Below are positions 23,731 through 31,997 of a DNA stretch of 64,000 bases, one piece after another (the first letter of the stretch is position 1; each line of letters opens with the position of its first letter). Source of the stretch: GCA-2737665 sp044344795 (GTDB taxonomy: Bacteria > Bacteroidota > Bacteroidia > Palsa-965); assembly GCA_044344795.1 (NCBI GenBank), contig JBIJCF010000004.1, positions 68,124 to 132,123 of the forward strand, read 5' to 3'. The position numbers and the translations under genes are program-made. Under the pieces are notes generated by a model. That model saw nothing but the letters and a program-made list of their open reading frames with translations. It did not search any database and had not been told where the DNA came from.

Positions 23731-26649
23731 ATGTACATGAAACATTTATTCGGTTTTCTGAGCACACTTTTCATAGCAATAATAGGCTATTCACAAACAG
23801 GTGTCATTTCAGGTTCAGTAACTGAAAAGGCGAATGCTGCACCTGTTATTGGTGCGATTGTTCGCGTGGACAGCACGACATCCGGTGCACAAACCGATTT
23901 TGACGGAAAGTACGTTATCAAAATAAAGCCGGGTACCTACAGTATAAGTTGTAAGGTGATGGGCTTTGCTCCCTTAACAGTTCAAAATGTAAATGTTGTA
24001 GCCGGAAAAACAACGGTGTTGGATATTCCTATCGAACCGGCTTCTCAGTTAGTAGGTAATGATACTTCCGGATTTGTTGTGATTTATGAATCGCGCCCTA
24101 CCAGTTCACAAACCAGCGTTTTGGCCGACATTAAGGAAGGGAACGTTGCTGCTGACGGACAAGCAAAAAGTGAAATTCAAAAATCTACAGCTACAGATGC
24201 GAGTCAGGTAGCGAGACGTATTCCGGGTGTAACAGTGGTGGATAATCGTTTTGTTGTTGTGCGTGGTTTATCGGAACGTTATAATGCAGTGTTGCTTAAT
24301 AATGTATTAGCTCCTTCGGTGGAGTCGGACGTAAAAGCGTTTTCGTTTGACTTGGTGCCTAGTGCAATGATAGATCGTTTCATGGTTTACAAATCACCTT
24401 CACCTGATTTACCGGGTGAATTTTCCGGAGGTGTGGTGAAAGTTTCAACAACGGACATTCCGGAGAAAACAAATTTCACCGTGAATTATGCATCAGGATT
24501 TAGAACAGGCACAACATTCCAACCGTTTGTGATGAACGAAGGAAGTAAATTGGATAAATGGAGTTTTGGTGCGAAGGATCGTGCCTTGCCTGACGGCTTT
24601 GCATCTAACGTGCGCGATTTTAATAACGATCCGCAGGCCATTCAAGATCTTGGACGGTCTCTTGATTCCAACTGGGCAAATCGCACCTACAATGCACCAC
24701 TGGATCATCGTGTTAATATGACTTACGCGTATCGCTTGAGTAAACAGGGTTTTCAATTCGGAAATATTACTTCGTTAAATTATTCCAACACCAATGCTTA
24801 TTTCCAGTCCAATCGTTTGGACTATAACACGTACAATCCTGCATTTCAACAGTCGGATACGGTGTTTTATTATGAAGATGGAATTTACACGAATCGCGTG
24901 CGTATTGCTTTGGTGCAAAATAACTCGGTGCGTTTTGGGAAAGAAGGGCAGCATCGCGTTTCATTGAAAAACTTGTTTAACAACATGGGCGATAACGAAA
25001 CGACATTGCGTGGAGGACGAAATATTGAAGAAGGCGATTATCGTCAGGAGTATTCGTATCGCTACGGACAACGTTTGTTGTATACGGGTCAGTTGGGAGG
25101 AGAGCATTCGTTTAATAATGAGCGCACAAAAGTAGATTACACTTTTGCTTATTCTGCTGCTCGTAGAACGGAACCTGATTGGAAGCGTGTTCGTTATACT
25201 AAAGCATTCAGTGCTGCTGAGTCTGATCCGTATAATTTGTATCTGCCGTTTAGTGCACAACCATTCTTCTTAGGTCGTCTTTACATTGACATGCAAGAAG
25301 ATATTTATGCAGCTGCCGCTAACGTAGAACAAAAAATTACCCTTGGTGCAGATACTGCAACGAAAAAGGCGGGTTACACATTTACACTGAAGTCAGGCGT
25401 TTATGTTGAATCCAAAGAGCGTAGTTTCAACGTGAGAAACTTGGGCTATAAAGCAGGATCATTCCAAACTTACACGAATCAGGAACTTTTAACTACACCT
25501 ATTGATCAATTGTTTGCTCCTGAAAATATCAATAACGTTGATGGTCTTGCTATTGACGAGGATACGAAGAAGGCGGATCAGTATTATTCATCCATCGAGA
25601 TACAAGCAGCGTATTTAATGGCAGTGATGCCGTTCGGAAAATTTGTCGGAAAAACAGACGGAGAAGATCACGAACGCGTTCGTGTAAGTGGCGGTGTGCG
25701 TTTGGAACGCAGTATTCAAAAACTGAACAGTAATACAATTCCCGGTGATACCGTAATGGTGAACAACGATATAACCCGTGTGTTGCCATCAATCAATATT
25801 GCCTACAATTTGACAGACCGTATGCTGGTGCGCATGGCTTATGGTAAAACTTTGAATCGTCCTGAGTTCCGCGAAATTGCACCGCTTTATTTCTACGACT
25901 TTATTTTTAATAGCATTAACACCGGTAACGATTCGTTGCGCACAGCTTCAGTTGATAATTTTGATTTGCGTTGGGAGTTTTATCCGCGTCCTGGCGAGAA
26001 TATTACAGTTGGTGCGTTTTATAAGCGCTTTGTTGATCCGATTGAGATGTACTTTGTGCCGGGTGTTGGATCAGGTGGAACACGAAGCTTTACATGGGGC
26101 AATGCTCCGCTAGCAAACAATTATGGTGTTGAGTTAGAAATTCGTAAGAAGTTGGACAGTTTAAACGTGCCGATAATTCGCAATATGTCTGTTGTAGCAA
26201 ATGCAGCATTCATCAAAAGTGCAATCGAATTAACGGATGATAGTATCGGTAGCCGCAGTAATCAACGTCCGATGATGGGTCAATCACCATGGATTGTTAA
26301 CGCAGGGGTGTTCTATCAAAACGACAGCATCGGTTTACAGGTGAATGCGATGTATAACGTTATTGGGCCACGCGTTGTTATTGTCGGTATTCCCGGTATT
26401 CCTGAAGTATATGAAATGCCTCGTCATCAGGTGGATTTGGCAATTGTGAAAACATTCGGCAAGCAGAAGAACATCGATGTGCGTTTAAATATTACCGACC
26501 TATTAAATCAGAATTTTGTGTTGTTGCAAGATGCAAATGGTGATGGAACATTGGATCGTAATAATGATCAGCAAATGCAGTTCTTTCAGCGAGGAACTTA
26601 TTATACTATCGGATTCACTGTTCGTTTGTTAGAACCGAAGACCAACTAA
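23731..26649 (+). CDS. TonB-dependent outer-membrane receptor
   Basis: 972 residues from the ATG at 23731 (MYMKHLFGFLSTLFIAIIGYSQ, signal peptide); the ATG at 23737 is equally possible. An N-terminal carboxypeptidase-regulatory-like domain (about 25-110, GVISGSVTEKANAAPVIGAIVR) precedes the plug (ASQVARRIPGVTVVDNRFVVVRG) and a 22-strand-type barrel ending in GTYYTIGFTVRL with the terminal aromatic/hydrophobic strand. The substrate is not predictable; no SusD partner is adjacent. It diverges from the PhoB-like gene, and the next gene is a large T9SS beta-helix protein, a pairing seen repeatedly in Bacteroidota. Confidence 0.93.
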   Translation: MYMKHLFGFLSTLFIAIIGYSQTGVISGSVTEKANAAPVIGAIVRVDSTTSGAQTDFDGKYVIKIKPGTYSISCKVMGFAPLTVQNVNVVAGKTTVLDIPIEPASQLVGNDTSGFVVIYESRPTSSQTSVLADIKEGNVAADGQAKSEIQKSTATDASQVARRIPGVTVVDNRFVVVRGLSERYNAVLLNNVLAPSVESDVKAFSFDLVPSAMIDRFMVYKSPSPDLPGEFSGGVVKVSTTDIPEKTNFTVNYASGFRTGTTFQPFVMNEGSKLDKWSFGAKDRALPDGFASNVRDFNNDPQAIQDLGRSLDSNWANRTYNAPLDHRVNMTYAYRLSKQGFQFGNITSLNYSNTNAYFQSNRLDYNTYNPAFQQSDTVFYYEDGIYTNRVRIALVQNNSVRFGKEGQHRVSLKNLFNNMGDNETTLRGGRNIEEGDYRQEYSYRYGQRLLYTGQLGGEHSFNNERTKVDYTFAYSAARRTEPDWKRVRYTKAFSAAESDPYNLYLPFSAQPFFLGRLYIDMQEDIYAAAANVEQKITLGADTATKKAGYTFTLKSGVYVESKERSFNVRNLGYKAGSFQTYTNQELLTTPIDQLFAPENINNVDGLAIDEDTKKADQYYSSIEIQAAYLMAVMPFGKFVGKTDGEDHERVRVSGGVRLERSIQKLNSNTIPGDTVMVNNDITRVLPSINIAYNLTDRMLVRMAYGKTLNRPEFREIAPLYFYDFIFNSINTGNDSLRTASVDNFDLRWEFYPRPGENITVGAFYKRFVDPIEMYFVPGVGSGGTRSFTWGNAPLANNYGVELEIRKKLDSLNVPIIRNMSVVANAAFIKSAIELTDDSIGSRSNQRPMMGQSPWIVNAGVFYQNDSIGLQVNAMYNVIGPRVVIVGIPGIPEVYEMPRHQVDLAIVKTFGKQKNIDVRLNITDLLNQNFVLLQDANGDGTLDRNNDQQMQFFQRGTYYTIGFTVRLLEPKTN

Positions 26650-26670
26650 CTCCAATGTTTTCTTAATGTT

Positions 26671-26699
26671 AAGGCCGTGTGTGGTCACGGTCTTTTTTG
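26671..26699 (+). terminator. Intrinsic terminator after the TonB receptor gene
   Basis: Stem AAGGCCGTG / CACGGTCTT with one G-U pair, TGTGGT loop and a run of T. Confidence 0.8.
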
Positions 26700-26768
26700 T
26701 TTACAAACCACACCTGATTGGTAACGTTATTATAAACTCTGTTTCATGTTATCGTGATACTGCGCTGG

Positions 26769-26776
26769 TAGTTTTG
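26769..26776 (+). promoter_or_regulatory. -7 box of the large T9SS protein gene
   Basis: TAGTTTTG matches TAnnTTTG, 31 bases before the ATG at 26808, so the gene has its own promoter after the receptor terminator. Confidence 0.5.
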
Positions 26777-26807
26777 CTGCCGTTAATTACACAAAACACA
26801 AAAGACA

Positions 26808-29597
26808 ATGAAAAAGATTTTACTAGCATTAGGAGTGATGCTGACTTCTCTGGCGCTGAATGCGCAGATTATCAAGTCTGGAAACATTACCGCCAATGAA
26901 ACGTGGACCAGCAACAATATTTATTTGTTGAACGGTTGGGTTTATGTTAAGCCAGGTGTCACATTAACTATTCAGCCCGGAACAATCATTAAAGGTGATT
27001 TCGTTTCTAAAGGAACTTTAATTATCGAGCGTGATGCAAAGATTATTGCTGATGGTACTGTGGATATGCCTATCGTATTCACTTCTCAAAAAGCCGTAGG
27101 ACAGCGCAGTTATGGTGACTGGGGTGGTATAATTATTTGCGGACGTGCTTCTGTTAATTTGCCTGCGAATGCTTCTGCAGGAACAGCAGCAGGTGAAGGG
27201 GTTATTGAAGGTGGTGTTGGTTCTATCTACGGAGGTGGAGCTACGCCAAACGATAACGACTCCTCCGGCGTAATGCGTTATGTACGTATCGAGTATCCCG
27301 GTGTGGCGTTTCAACCGAACTCCGAGATTAATGGTTTAACTATGGGTGGTGTTGGACGTAAAACCGTTTTGGAACATATTCAGGTTTCTTATTGTGGTGA
27401 TGACTCTTTCGAGTGGTTCGGCGGTACTGTTAATGCGAAGTATTTAATTGCTTACCGTGGCTGGGATGATGATTTCGATACAGATAACGGTTACAACGGC
27501 AAAATTCAATTTGGTTTTGTAGTGCGTGACCCTGCTATTGCCGATCAGTCCGGCTCTAATGGGTTTGAGTCTGATAATGATGCAACAGGAACTACGAATA
27601 CTCCAATCACCGCACCTATTTTCTCTAACATTACAATTGCGGGTCCTTTAGCATTCAATTCTACAATTGCTTCTAACTACAAAAGAGCGTTGCACTTGCG
27701 TCGTAACACACGTACAAGTACTTTCAACTCTGTGTTTATGGGTTATCCAACAGGTTTGTTGATTGAATCGTCTTCAACACAGGGCAATGCTACTAACGGT
27801 AATTTACGTTTCAGGTCAACTGCGATCGTTCAGATGAATGATACTTTGGCTGCAACTACGGCTGCTAACCCGAATAATACTAACAGTGCATTCAATATTG
27901 GAAATCCGTCGGCACAATCAGGCTGGTTCTATTCACCCGGTTTCAACAACGAAGTGATTAATACTGTTGCATCTTGTGGATTTACCAATGTGGACTTGAA
28001 CAATCCTGACTTTACATTAACTCCAGGTTCTCCATTATTAACCGGCGGTAGCTTCAGTGACGCCTACGTTAGCGATCCATTCTTCACACCTACTACTTAT
28101 CGTGGTGCTTTCGGTGGTGCTTCTACGGACTGGACAACTTGTTGGGCAGAATTCGACCCACAGAATCAGCCTTACAACGCTGCTATCAATAACATGTTCA
28201 CGGTTACTGCAACCGCAAGCGGTTCAACAACATTTTGTCAGGGGGGGTCGGTAACATTAGATGCAGGCGCTATTGCGGGTGCAACATACTTATGGAGTAA
28301 TGGTGCTACCACGCAAACAACTAACGTAACAACTGCAGGTACGTACAACTGCACAGTTACTAAAGCAAACGGATGTGAAGCGGTAACAAATTCTATTGTT
28401 GTAACTGTTAATTCGCTTCCTGCATCACCAAATATTGCCGCGGGTGGTCCGACAACTTTCTGTAACGGTGGTACAGTGACTTTGACTTCAGGCTTTGCAA
28501 GCAACAACGCTTGGAGCACAGGAGCAACTACTCAAGCAATCACTGTTTCATCTACAGGTAACTACGTCGTTACACATACTGATGCAAACGGATGTCAGAA
28601 TAGCGATACCGTTGCAGTTATCGTTAACGCTAACCCTGCTGCACCAACAGTAACAGCTAATGGCTCTACTTCATTCTGTACAGGTGATTCAGTTACACTT
28701 ACTTCTGATCAAACTTCAGGAAACGTTTGGAGCAACAACGCAACTTCCCAGTCGATTGTAGTAACTACATCGGGCACATATTCTGTTACATATACAGATG
28801 GTAACGGTTGCTCAGCTCAATCAAGTCCTGTTACAGTTTCAGTATCAAGTGCTCCTGCTCCAACTGTTTCTGTTACAGGTGGTACAGCCATTTGTCCTGG
28901 CGGCTCAACAACACTGACTTCGTCGACCGGTGATACTTACCAGTGGTACTTGAATAACAATGCTATTAATGGTGCTACTTCGCAATCATTGGTTGTAACT
29001 CAAGCCGGTACTTACACAGTGGATGTAACTAATTCAGATGCTTGTAACGGTGCAGGTATGTCACAGGTTGTAACAATCACTTTAAACGCAGCTCCAACTG
29101 CAGGCTTCACTTACAACGTTCCAATGGTTAACGTGTATCAGTTCACTAACGCTTCTACAGGAGGTACCCTATACAGCTGGGATTTCGGTGATCAGTCACA
29201 GTCTACTGCTCAGAACCCATCACACGTTTATACTACAAGCGGAACATACACTGTAACATTGGTGGTAACCAATTCTTTAGGATGTACTGATACTTTGACT
29301 CAAGTGTTAAACGTAGGTGTTGGTGTTGAAGAAGCAACTGCATTGAATAACATCACATTGTTCCCGAACCCTGCTAATGATAACATCAGCGTAGTAATGA
29401 ACTTGAATGCTGCTGCTGACGTGGTGATTACAGCTTTCGATATGAACGGTAAGTTGATGATCAACGAAAACTACAACATGGGTACAGGTGCAACTACCTT
29501 GAACTATGATGTTACGACTTGGGACAATGGTATTTACTTCGTACGCATTGTTACCGGAAATACATCGAACACATTGCGTATAATTATCGCTCACTAA
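26808..29597 (+). CDS. Large surface protein with beta-helix, Ig-like repeats, PKD and T9SS domain
   Basis: 929 residues with signal peptide MKKILLALGVMLTSLALNAQ. Residues about 20-460 form a parallel beta-helix-like region (WVYVKPGVTLTIQPGTIIKGD). From about 465 to 765 there are four Ig-like repeats of 70-80 residues, each opening with a cysteine motif (FCQGG, FCNGG, FCTGD, ICPGG) and closing near an Asn-Gly-Cys. A PKD domain follows (about 770-845, YSWDFGDQSQSTAQNPSHVY), then a T9SS type A sorting domain (LFPNPANDNISV). It probably binds a polymer or ligand at the cell surface for the receptor encoded upstream. A run of seven G at 28241-28247 lies in the first repeat. Confidence 0.9.
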   Translation: MKKILLALGVMLTSLALNAQIIKSGNITANETWTSNNIYLLNGWVYVKPGVTLTIQPGTIIKGDFVSKGTLIIERDAKIIADGTVDMPIVFTSQKAVGQRSYGDWGGIIICGRASVNLPANASAGTAAGEGVIEGGVGSIYGGGATPNDNDSSGVMRYVRIEYPGVAFQPNSEINGLTMGGVGRKTVLEHIQVSYCGDDSFEWFGGTVNAKYLIAYRGWDDDFDTDNGYNGKIQFGFVVRDPAIADQSGSNGFESDNDATGTTNTPITAPIFSNITIAGPLAFNSTIASNYKRALHLRRNTRTSTFNSVFMGYPTGLLIESSSTQGNATNGNLRFRSTAIVQMNDTLAATTAANPNNTNSAFNIGNPSAQSGWFYSPGFNNEVINTVASCGFTNVDLNNPDFTLTPGSPLLTGGSFSDAYVSDPFFTPTTYRGAFGGASTDWTTCWAEFDPQNQPYNAAINNMFTVTATASGSTTFCQGGSVTLDAGAIAGATYLWSNGATTQTTNVTTAGTYNCTVTKANGCEAVTNSIVVTVNSLPASPNIAAGGPTTFCNGGTVTLTSGFASNNAWSTGATTQAITVSSTGNYVVTHTDANGCQNSDTVAVIVNANPAAPTVTANGSTSFCTGDSVTLTSDQTSGNVWSNNATSQSIVVTTSGTYSVTYTDGNGCSAQSSPVTVSVSSAPAPTVSVTGGTAICPGGSTTLTSSTGDTYQWYLNNNAINGATSQSLVVTQAGTYTVDVTNSDACNGAGMSQVVTITLNAAPTAGFTYNVPMVNVYQFTNASTGGTLYSWDFGDQSQSTAQNPSHVYTTSGTYTVTLVVTNSLGCTDTLTQVLNVGVGVEEATALNNITLFPNPANDNISVVMNLNAAADVVITAFDMNGKLMINENYNMGTGATTLNYDVTTWDNGIYFVRIVTGNTSNTLRIIIAH
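28198..29085 (+). repeat. Four tandem Ig-like repeat units in the T9SS protein gene
   Basis: Each unit encodes [F/I]C-x-G-G/D-x-[S/T]-[V/T]-T-L then W-S-x-G-A-T-[T/S]-Q and a closing Gly-Thr-Tyr strand. Units are diverged at DNA level, so this is a protein-domain repeat rather than recent duplication. Confidence 0.75.
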
Positions 29598-29626
29598 GAG
29601 CAGATTTAACCCCGATAACAAGTAAG

Positions 29627-29660
29627 AAAAGGGCGACTATCGAAAGATGGTCGCCCTTTT
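29627..29660. terminator. Strong bidirectional terminator, GAAA tetraloop
   Basis: Fifteen-base-pair stem AAAAGGGCGACTATC / GATGGTCGCCCTTTT (one G-U) closed by a GAAA tetraloop, between convergent genes. Confidence 0.9.
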
Positions 29661-29681
29661 GGATTTTTAGCGAAGTGACGA

Positions 29682-30239
29682 TTATTGTTTCTTCACGTAT
29701 TTGCAAAGAATCACAATAGTCTGCTCATTGATTTTTCCTTCAATATGTTCCGGATTATCTGCCACTAACTTGATGCGTTTAACCACTGTTCCTTTTGATG
29801 CCGTGAAGTTCGTGCCTTTCACATTAAGCGCTTGTATAAGCACTACTGAGTCGCCTGTTTCTAACGGAACACCAAACGCGTCCACATGAATTTCAGGTTT
29901 GTTAAAAGCGCTAACTGCCCAATCGATTATTGAATCATCAATATCTACAGCGCTCATGGCATCCGCTGCCCACTGTTCTTTTTCCAATGACTTTAGAATA
30001 CGATAGGACAATGCTTGAACAGCCGGCTCCGGATTCCAGATGCTACCTTCGAGACAGCGCCAGTGAAATACTTCGGAGGCGTCATCTAATTTCGAAAAGC
30101 AGGTGTTGCATAACGCTACCTGATTCGCAGGTATTTCATCTGTTTTAGGTGAAACCAAATAAGCAACAGTTGCAGGCTCGGCGTTACACAACTCACAGGT
30201 TTCGCTGTTGCGGTCAATAACGGGGGATTGAATACTCAT
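29682..30239 (-). CDS. PhnA-like zinc-ribbon protein
   Basis: 185 residues. An N-terminal zinc ribbon is visible as CELCNAEPA and CNTCF (about residues 15-47), and the C-terminal ~70 residues form the PhnA domain, with GVPLETGDSVVLIQALNVKG and TVVKRIKLVADNPEHIEGKI, a small SH3-like barrel. PhnA proteins were named for linkage to phosphonate use, but the family is widespread and its function is unsettled; some hydrolyse phosphonoacetate. The phosphorus-related neighbours make a link to phosphate supply attractive but unproven. Monocistronic. Confidence 0.85.
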   Translation of the reverse strand: MSIQSPVIDRNSETCELCNAEPATVAYLVSPKTDEIPANQVALCNTCFSKLDDASEVFHWRCLEGSIWNPEPAVQALSYRILKSLEKEQWAADAMSAVDIDDSIIDWAVSAFNKPEIHVDAFGVPLETGDSVVLIQALNVKGTNFTASKGTVVKRIKLVADNPEHIEGKINEQTIVILCKYVKKQ

Positions 30240-30341
30240 GAACTTTCAGTATTAGATTGAATCCCGAAAGTAGTAGTAAGTTTTGAGAAATGGTGACGCA
30301 GGAAACTGATTGCTATCAGTTATGAATGATCATGAAAACGA

Positions 30342-31043
30342 TTATACGTTTTCAAAGCTGTATCCAACGCCTTTAATTGTTTTGATGTATTGATCTCCGA
30401 TTTTTTCGCGGAGTTTGCGCACATGAACGTCTATGGTTCTGTTCTTCTCACCGAATTCACCGCCCCAGATTTCCTGGTAAATTTCATTACGTGTGAAAAC
30501 TTTACGTGGTGCAGTTAATAGCAAAGCGAGCAATTCAAATTCCTTACGAGGAAGAACAACTTCTTTATTGCCATTAAAAACGATGTAACGTTCACGATCA
30601 ATTTTGATAGAACCAACAGCAAGATTTTTACTTTGCTCTTTCGATTTGTGACGTTTTAATAGTGCTGCGATTCGTAACAAAAGCACATTAGCTTTTATTG
30701 GTTTGATGATGTAATCATCTGCGCCGGCTGAGAATGCTGCTATCTGTGTATAATCTTCGTTCCGTGCAGTGTAAAAAGCAATGAGTGTTTTGTTAAGTGT
30801 AGGAACTTGCCTCAATTCCTGACAAGTTTCTATTCCATCCATGCCCGGCATGATCACGTCAAGAACGATTAAGTGCGGTTGAAATTTTTTGGCGATCTCC
30901 AGGCATTCTTTACCATTATCCGCGCAATTCACATGATAACCGGCATTTTCGAGAACACTTTTCAACGACAACAAAATGTGTTCATCGTCATCGACCAATA
31001 ATACGCGGTATTTCTCTGCTGCTATTCCGTTAACTTCACTCAT
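30342..31043 (-). CDS. Orphan PhoB-like response regulator
   Basis: 233 residues, receiver plus winged helix. Phospho-acceptor Asp62 (LIVLDVIMPGMDG), acidic pocket LLVDDDEH and Lys in IIKPIKANVL are intact. The DNA-binding half shares its recognition region with the regulator at 22876-23553: RTIDVHVRKLREKIGDQYIKTIKGVGYSF against RTIDVHIRKLREKLGEDYIKTVKGVGYKF. No histidine kinase is adjacent, so it may be driven by the same PhoR-like kinase or another. Its promoter carries the clearest TTAAC-N6-TTAAC repeat of the window. It diverges from the tetR-type gene of an export operon. Confidence 0.88.
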   Translation of the reverse strand: MSEVNGIAAEKYRVLLVDDDEHILLSLKSVLENAGYHVNCADNGKECLEIAKKFQPHLIVLDVIMPGMDGIETCQELRQVPTLNKTLIAFYTARNEDYTQIAAFSAGADDYIIKPIKANVLLLRIAALLKRHKSKEQSKNLAVGSIKIDRERYIVFNGNKEVVLPRKEFELLALLLTAPRKVFTRNEIYQEIWGGEFGEKNRTIDVHVRKLREKIGDQYIKTIKGVGYSFENV

Positions 31044-31052
31044 GATCGGGAG

Positions 31053-31097
31053 CGAAAGTAAAAGTGGCGTGTGTGCTTAAGGTTAATGCCCTGTTAA
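31053..31097 (-). promoter_or_regulatory. Orphan regulator promoter with Pho-box-like repeats
   Basis: Minus strand: TTAACA-N5-TTAACC (cores 31097-31093 and 31086-31082), 11-bp period, 22 bp from a -7 candidate TACTTTCG (31060-31053, one mismatch to TAnnTTTG). The box lies 9 bases from the ATG. Confidence 0.65.
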
Positions 31098-31170
31098 GTT
31101 TAGGTTGCTAAACCGAAATTTGTGGTAAAGTCGAATGTTTAAATACAAATTGCTTCTGATAATCAGGCGC

Positions 31171-31187
31171 TTAACAACTATTAACAA
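31171..31187. promoter_or_regulatory. TTAACAA direct repeat, 10-bp period
   Basis: TTAACAA occurs at 31171-31177 and 31181-31187 in the divergent region between the orphan regulator and the TetR gene. The period is 10, not 11, and the distance to the next -7 box is different from the Pho-like sites, so it may serve TetR or be unrelated. Confidence 0.3.
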
Positions 31188-31220
31188 TGATAGTAAAACT
31201 ATTATTCGTGTAAGTTGTTC

Positions 31221-31228
31221 TATTTTTG
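31221..31228 (+). promoter_or_regulatory. -7 box of the TetR/export operon
   Basis: TATTTTTG matches TAnnTTTG, 17 bases before the ATG at 31246. Confidence 0.55.
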
Positions 31229-31245
31229 CATCCGGAAATTAGACT

Positions 31246-31995
31246 ATGGCACCAAAAGCAAAATCAAACCGAAAGGTGAGCACCGATCAGTCTGAGGTAC
31301 TCAGTAGTAGTAAGTTTATTCGTGTGGTTGTCAACGATAAACTGTTCTTGCGCGATCCGCAGGAAACAGAATTGGGGCGTAAAATTCTTCAGCACGCTGT
31401 CATCATGATTGATAACCTGGGCTTTGAAGAATTTACATTTGCAAAGCTGGCTCAAACGATTCAATCGACAGAAGCTTCTATCTATCGCTATTTCGAGAAC
31501 AAACACAATCTGCTTATTTATCTTTTGTCTTGGTATTGGTTGTGGTTGGAATATCTCGTGTTGTTCAGAACAAACAACATTACAAAACCGGGCGACCGAT
31601 TGAAGACGATCATAGCTGTAATTTGCAAGCAGGAATCTTCCGGTCCATTTGCTATTTCACTTTTGGATGAAGTGCGATTGAAATCGATAGTAATGAATGA
31701 GTTTAATAAGGTGTATCTCACCAAGCAGGTTGATGTTGAAAACAATGATGGTTTTTTCAAGCATTACAAATCATTTGTAAAAACAGTTGCTAAGGCCATT
31801 GCTGATTATGCACCGAATTATCCATACTGTAATTCATTGGCAGCCATGGTTGTCGATGAATCCACACGTCAGTTGTACTTCGCACATCATCTTCCGTCGT
31901 TGACAGATATTCAGGTTTCTGAACACATGGAGCAGGACGCTCAGTCATTTCTTGAGCATATTATTAATTCAGTAACTGCTAATCACCGCCGATAA
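31246..31995 (+). CDS. TetR-family transcriptional regulator
   Basis: 249 residues. The N-terminal ~50 residues are a basic tail followed by an HTH: KILQHAVIMIDNLGFEEFTFAKLAQTIQSTEASIYRYFENKHNLL, with the TetR signature ASIYRYFENK at about residues 80-89. The C-terminal ligand domain is unrelated to well-known subgroups. It is the first gene of a four-gene export operon (2 bases before the ABC gene) and is likely its local regulator; unlike most local TetR repressors it is transcribed with its target rather than divergently. Confidence 0.85.
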   Translation: MAPKAKSNRKVSTDQSEVLSSSKFIRVVVNDKLFLRDPQETELGRKILQHAVIMIDNLGFEEFTFAKLAQTIQSTEASIYRYFENKHNLLIYLLSWYWLWLEYLVLFRTNNITKPGDRLKTIIAVICKQESSGPFAISLLDEVRLKSIVMNEFNKVYLTKQVDVENNDGFFKHYKSFVKTVAKAIADYAPNYPYCNSLAAMVVDESTRQLYFAHHLPSLTDIQVSEHMEQDAQSFLEHIINSVTANHRR

Positions 31996-31997
31996 TT

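Noticed and set aside
26721..26776. Pho-type repeats before the large T9SS protein gene (GTAACG, ATAAAC, TTCATG)
   Set aside because: They fall on the grid but each differs from TTAACA at several positions, so I did not count them as support.
28198..29085. CRISPR-like or tandem DNA repeat
   Set aside because: The periodicity is a protein-domain repeat in frame and the DNA units are diverged without spacers.
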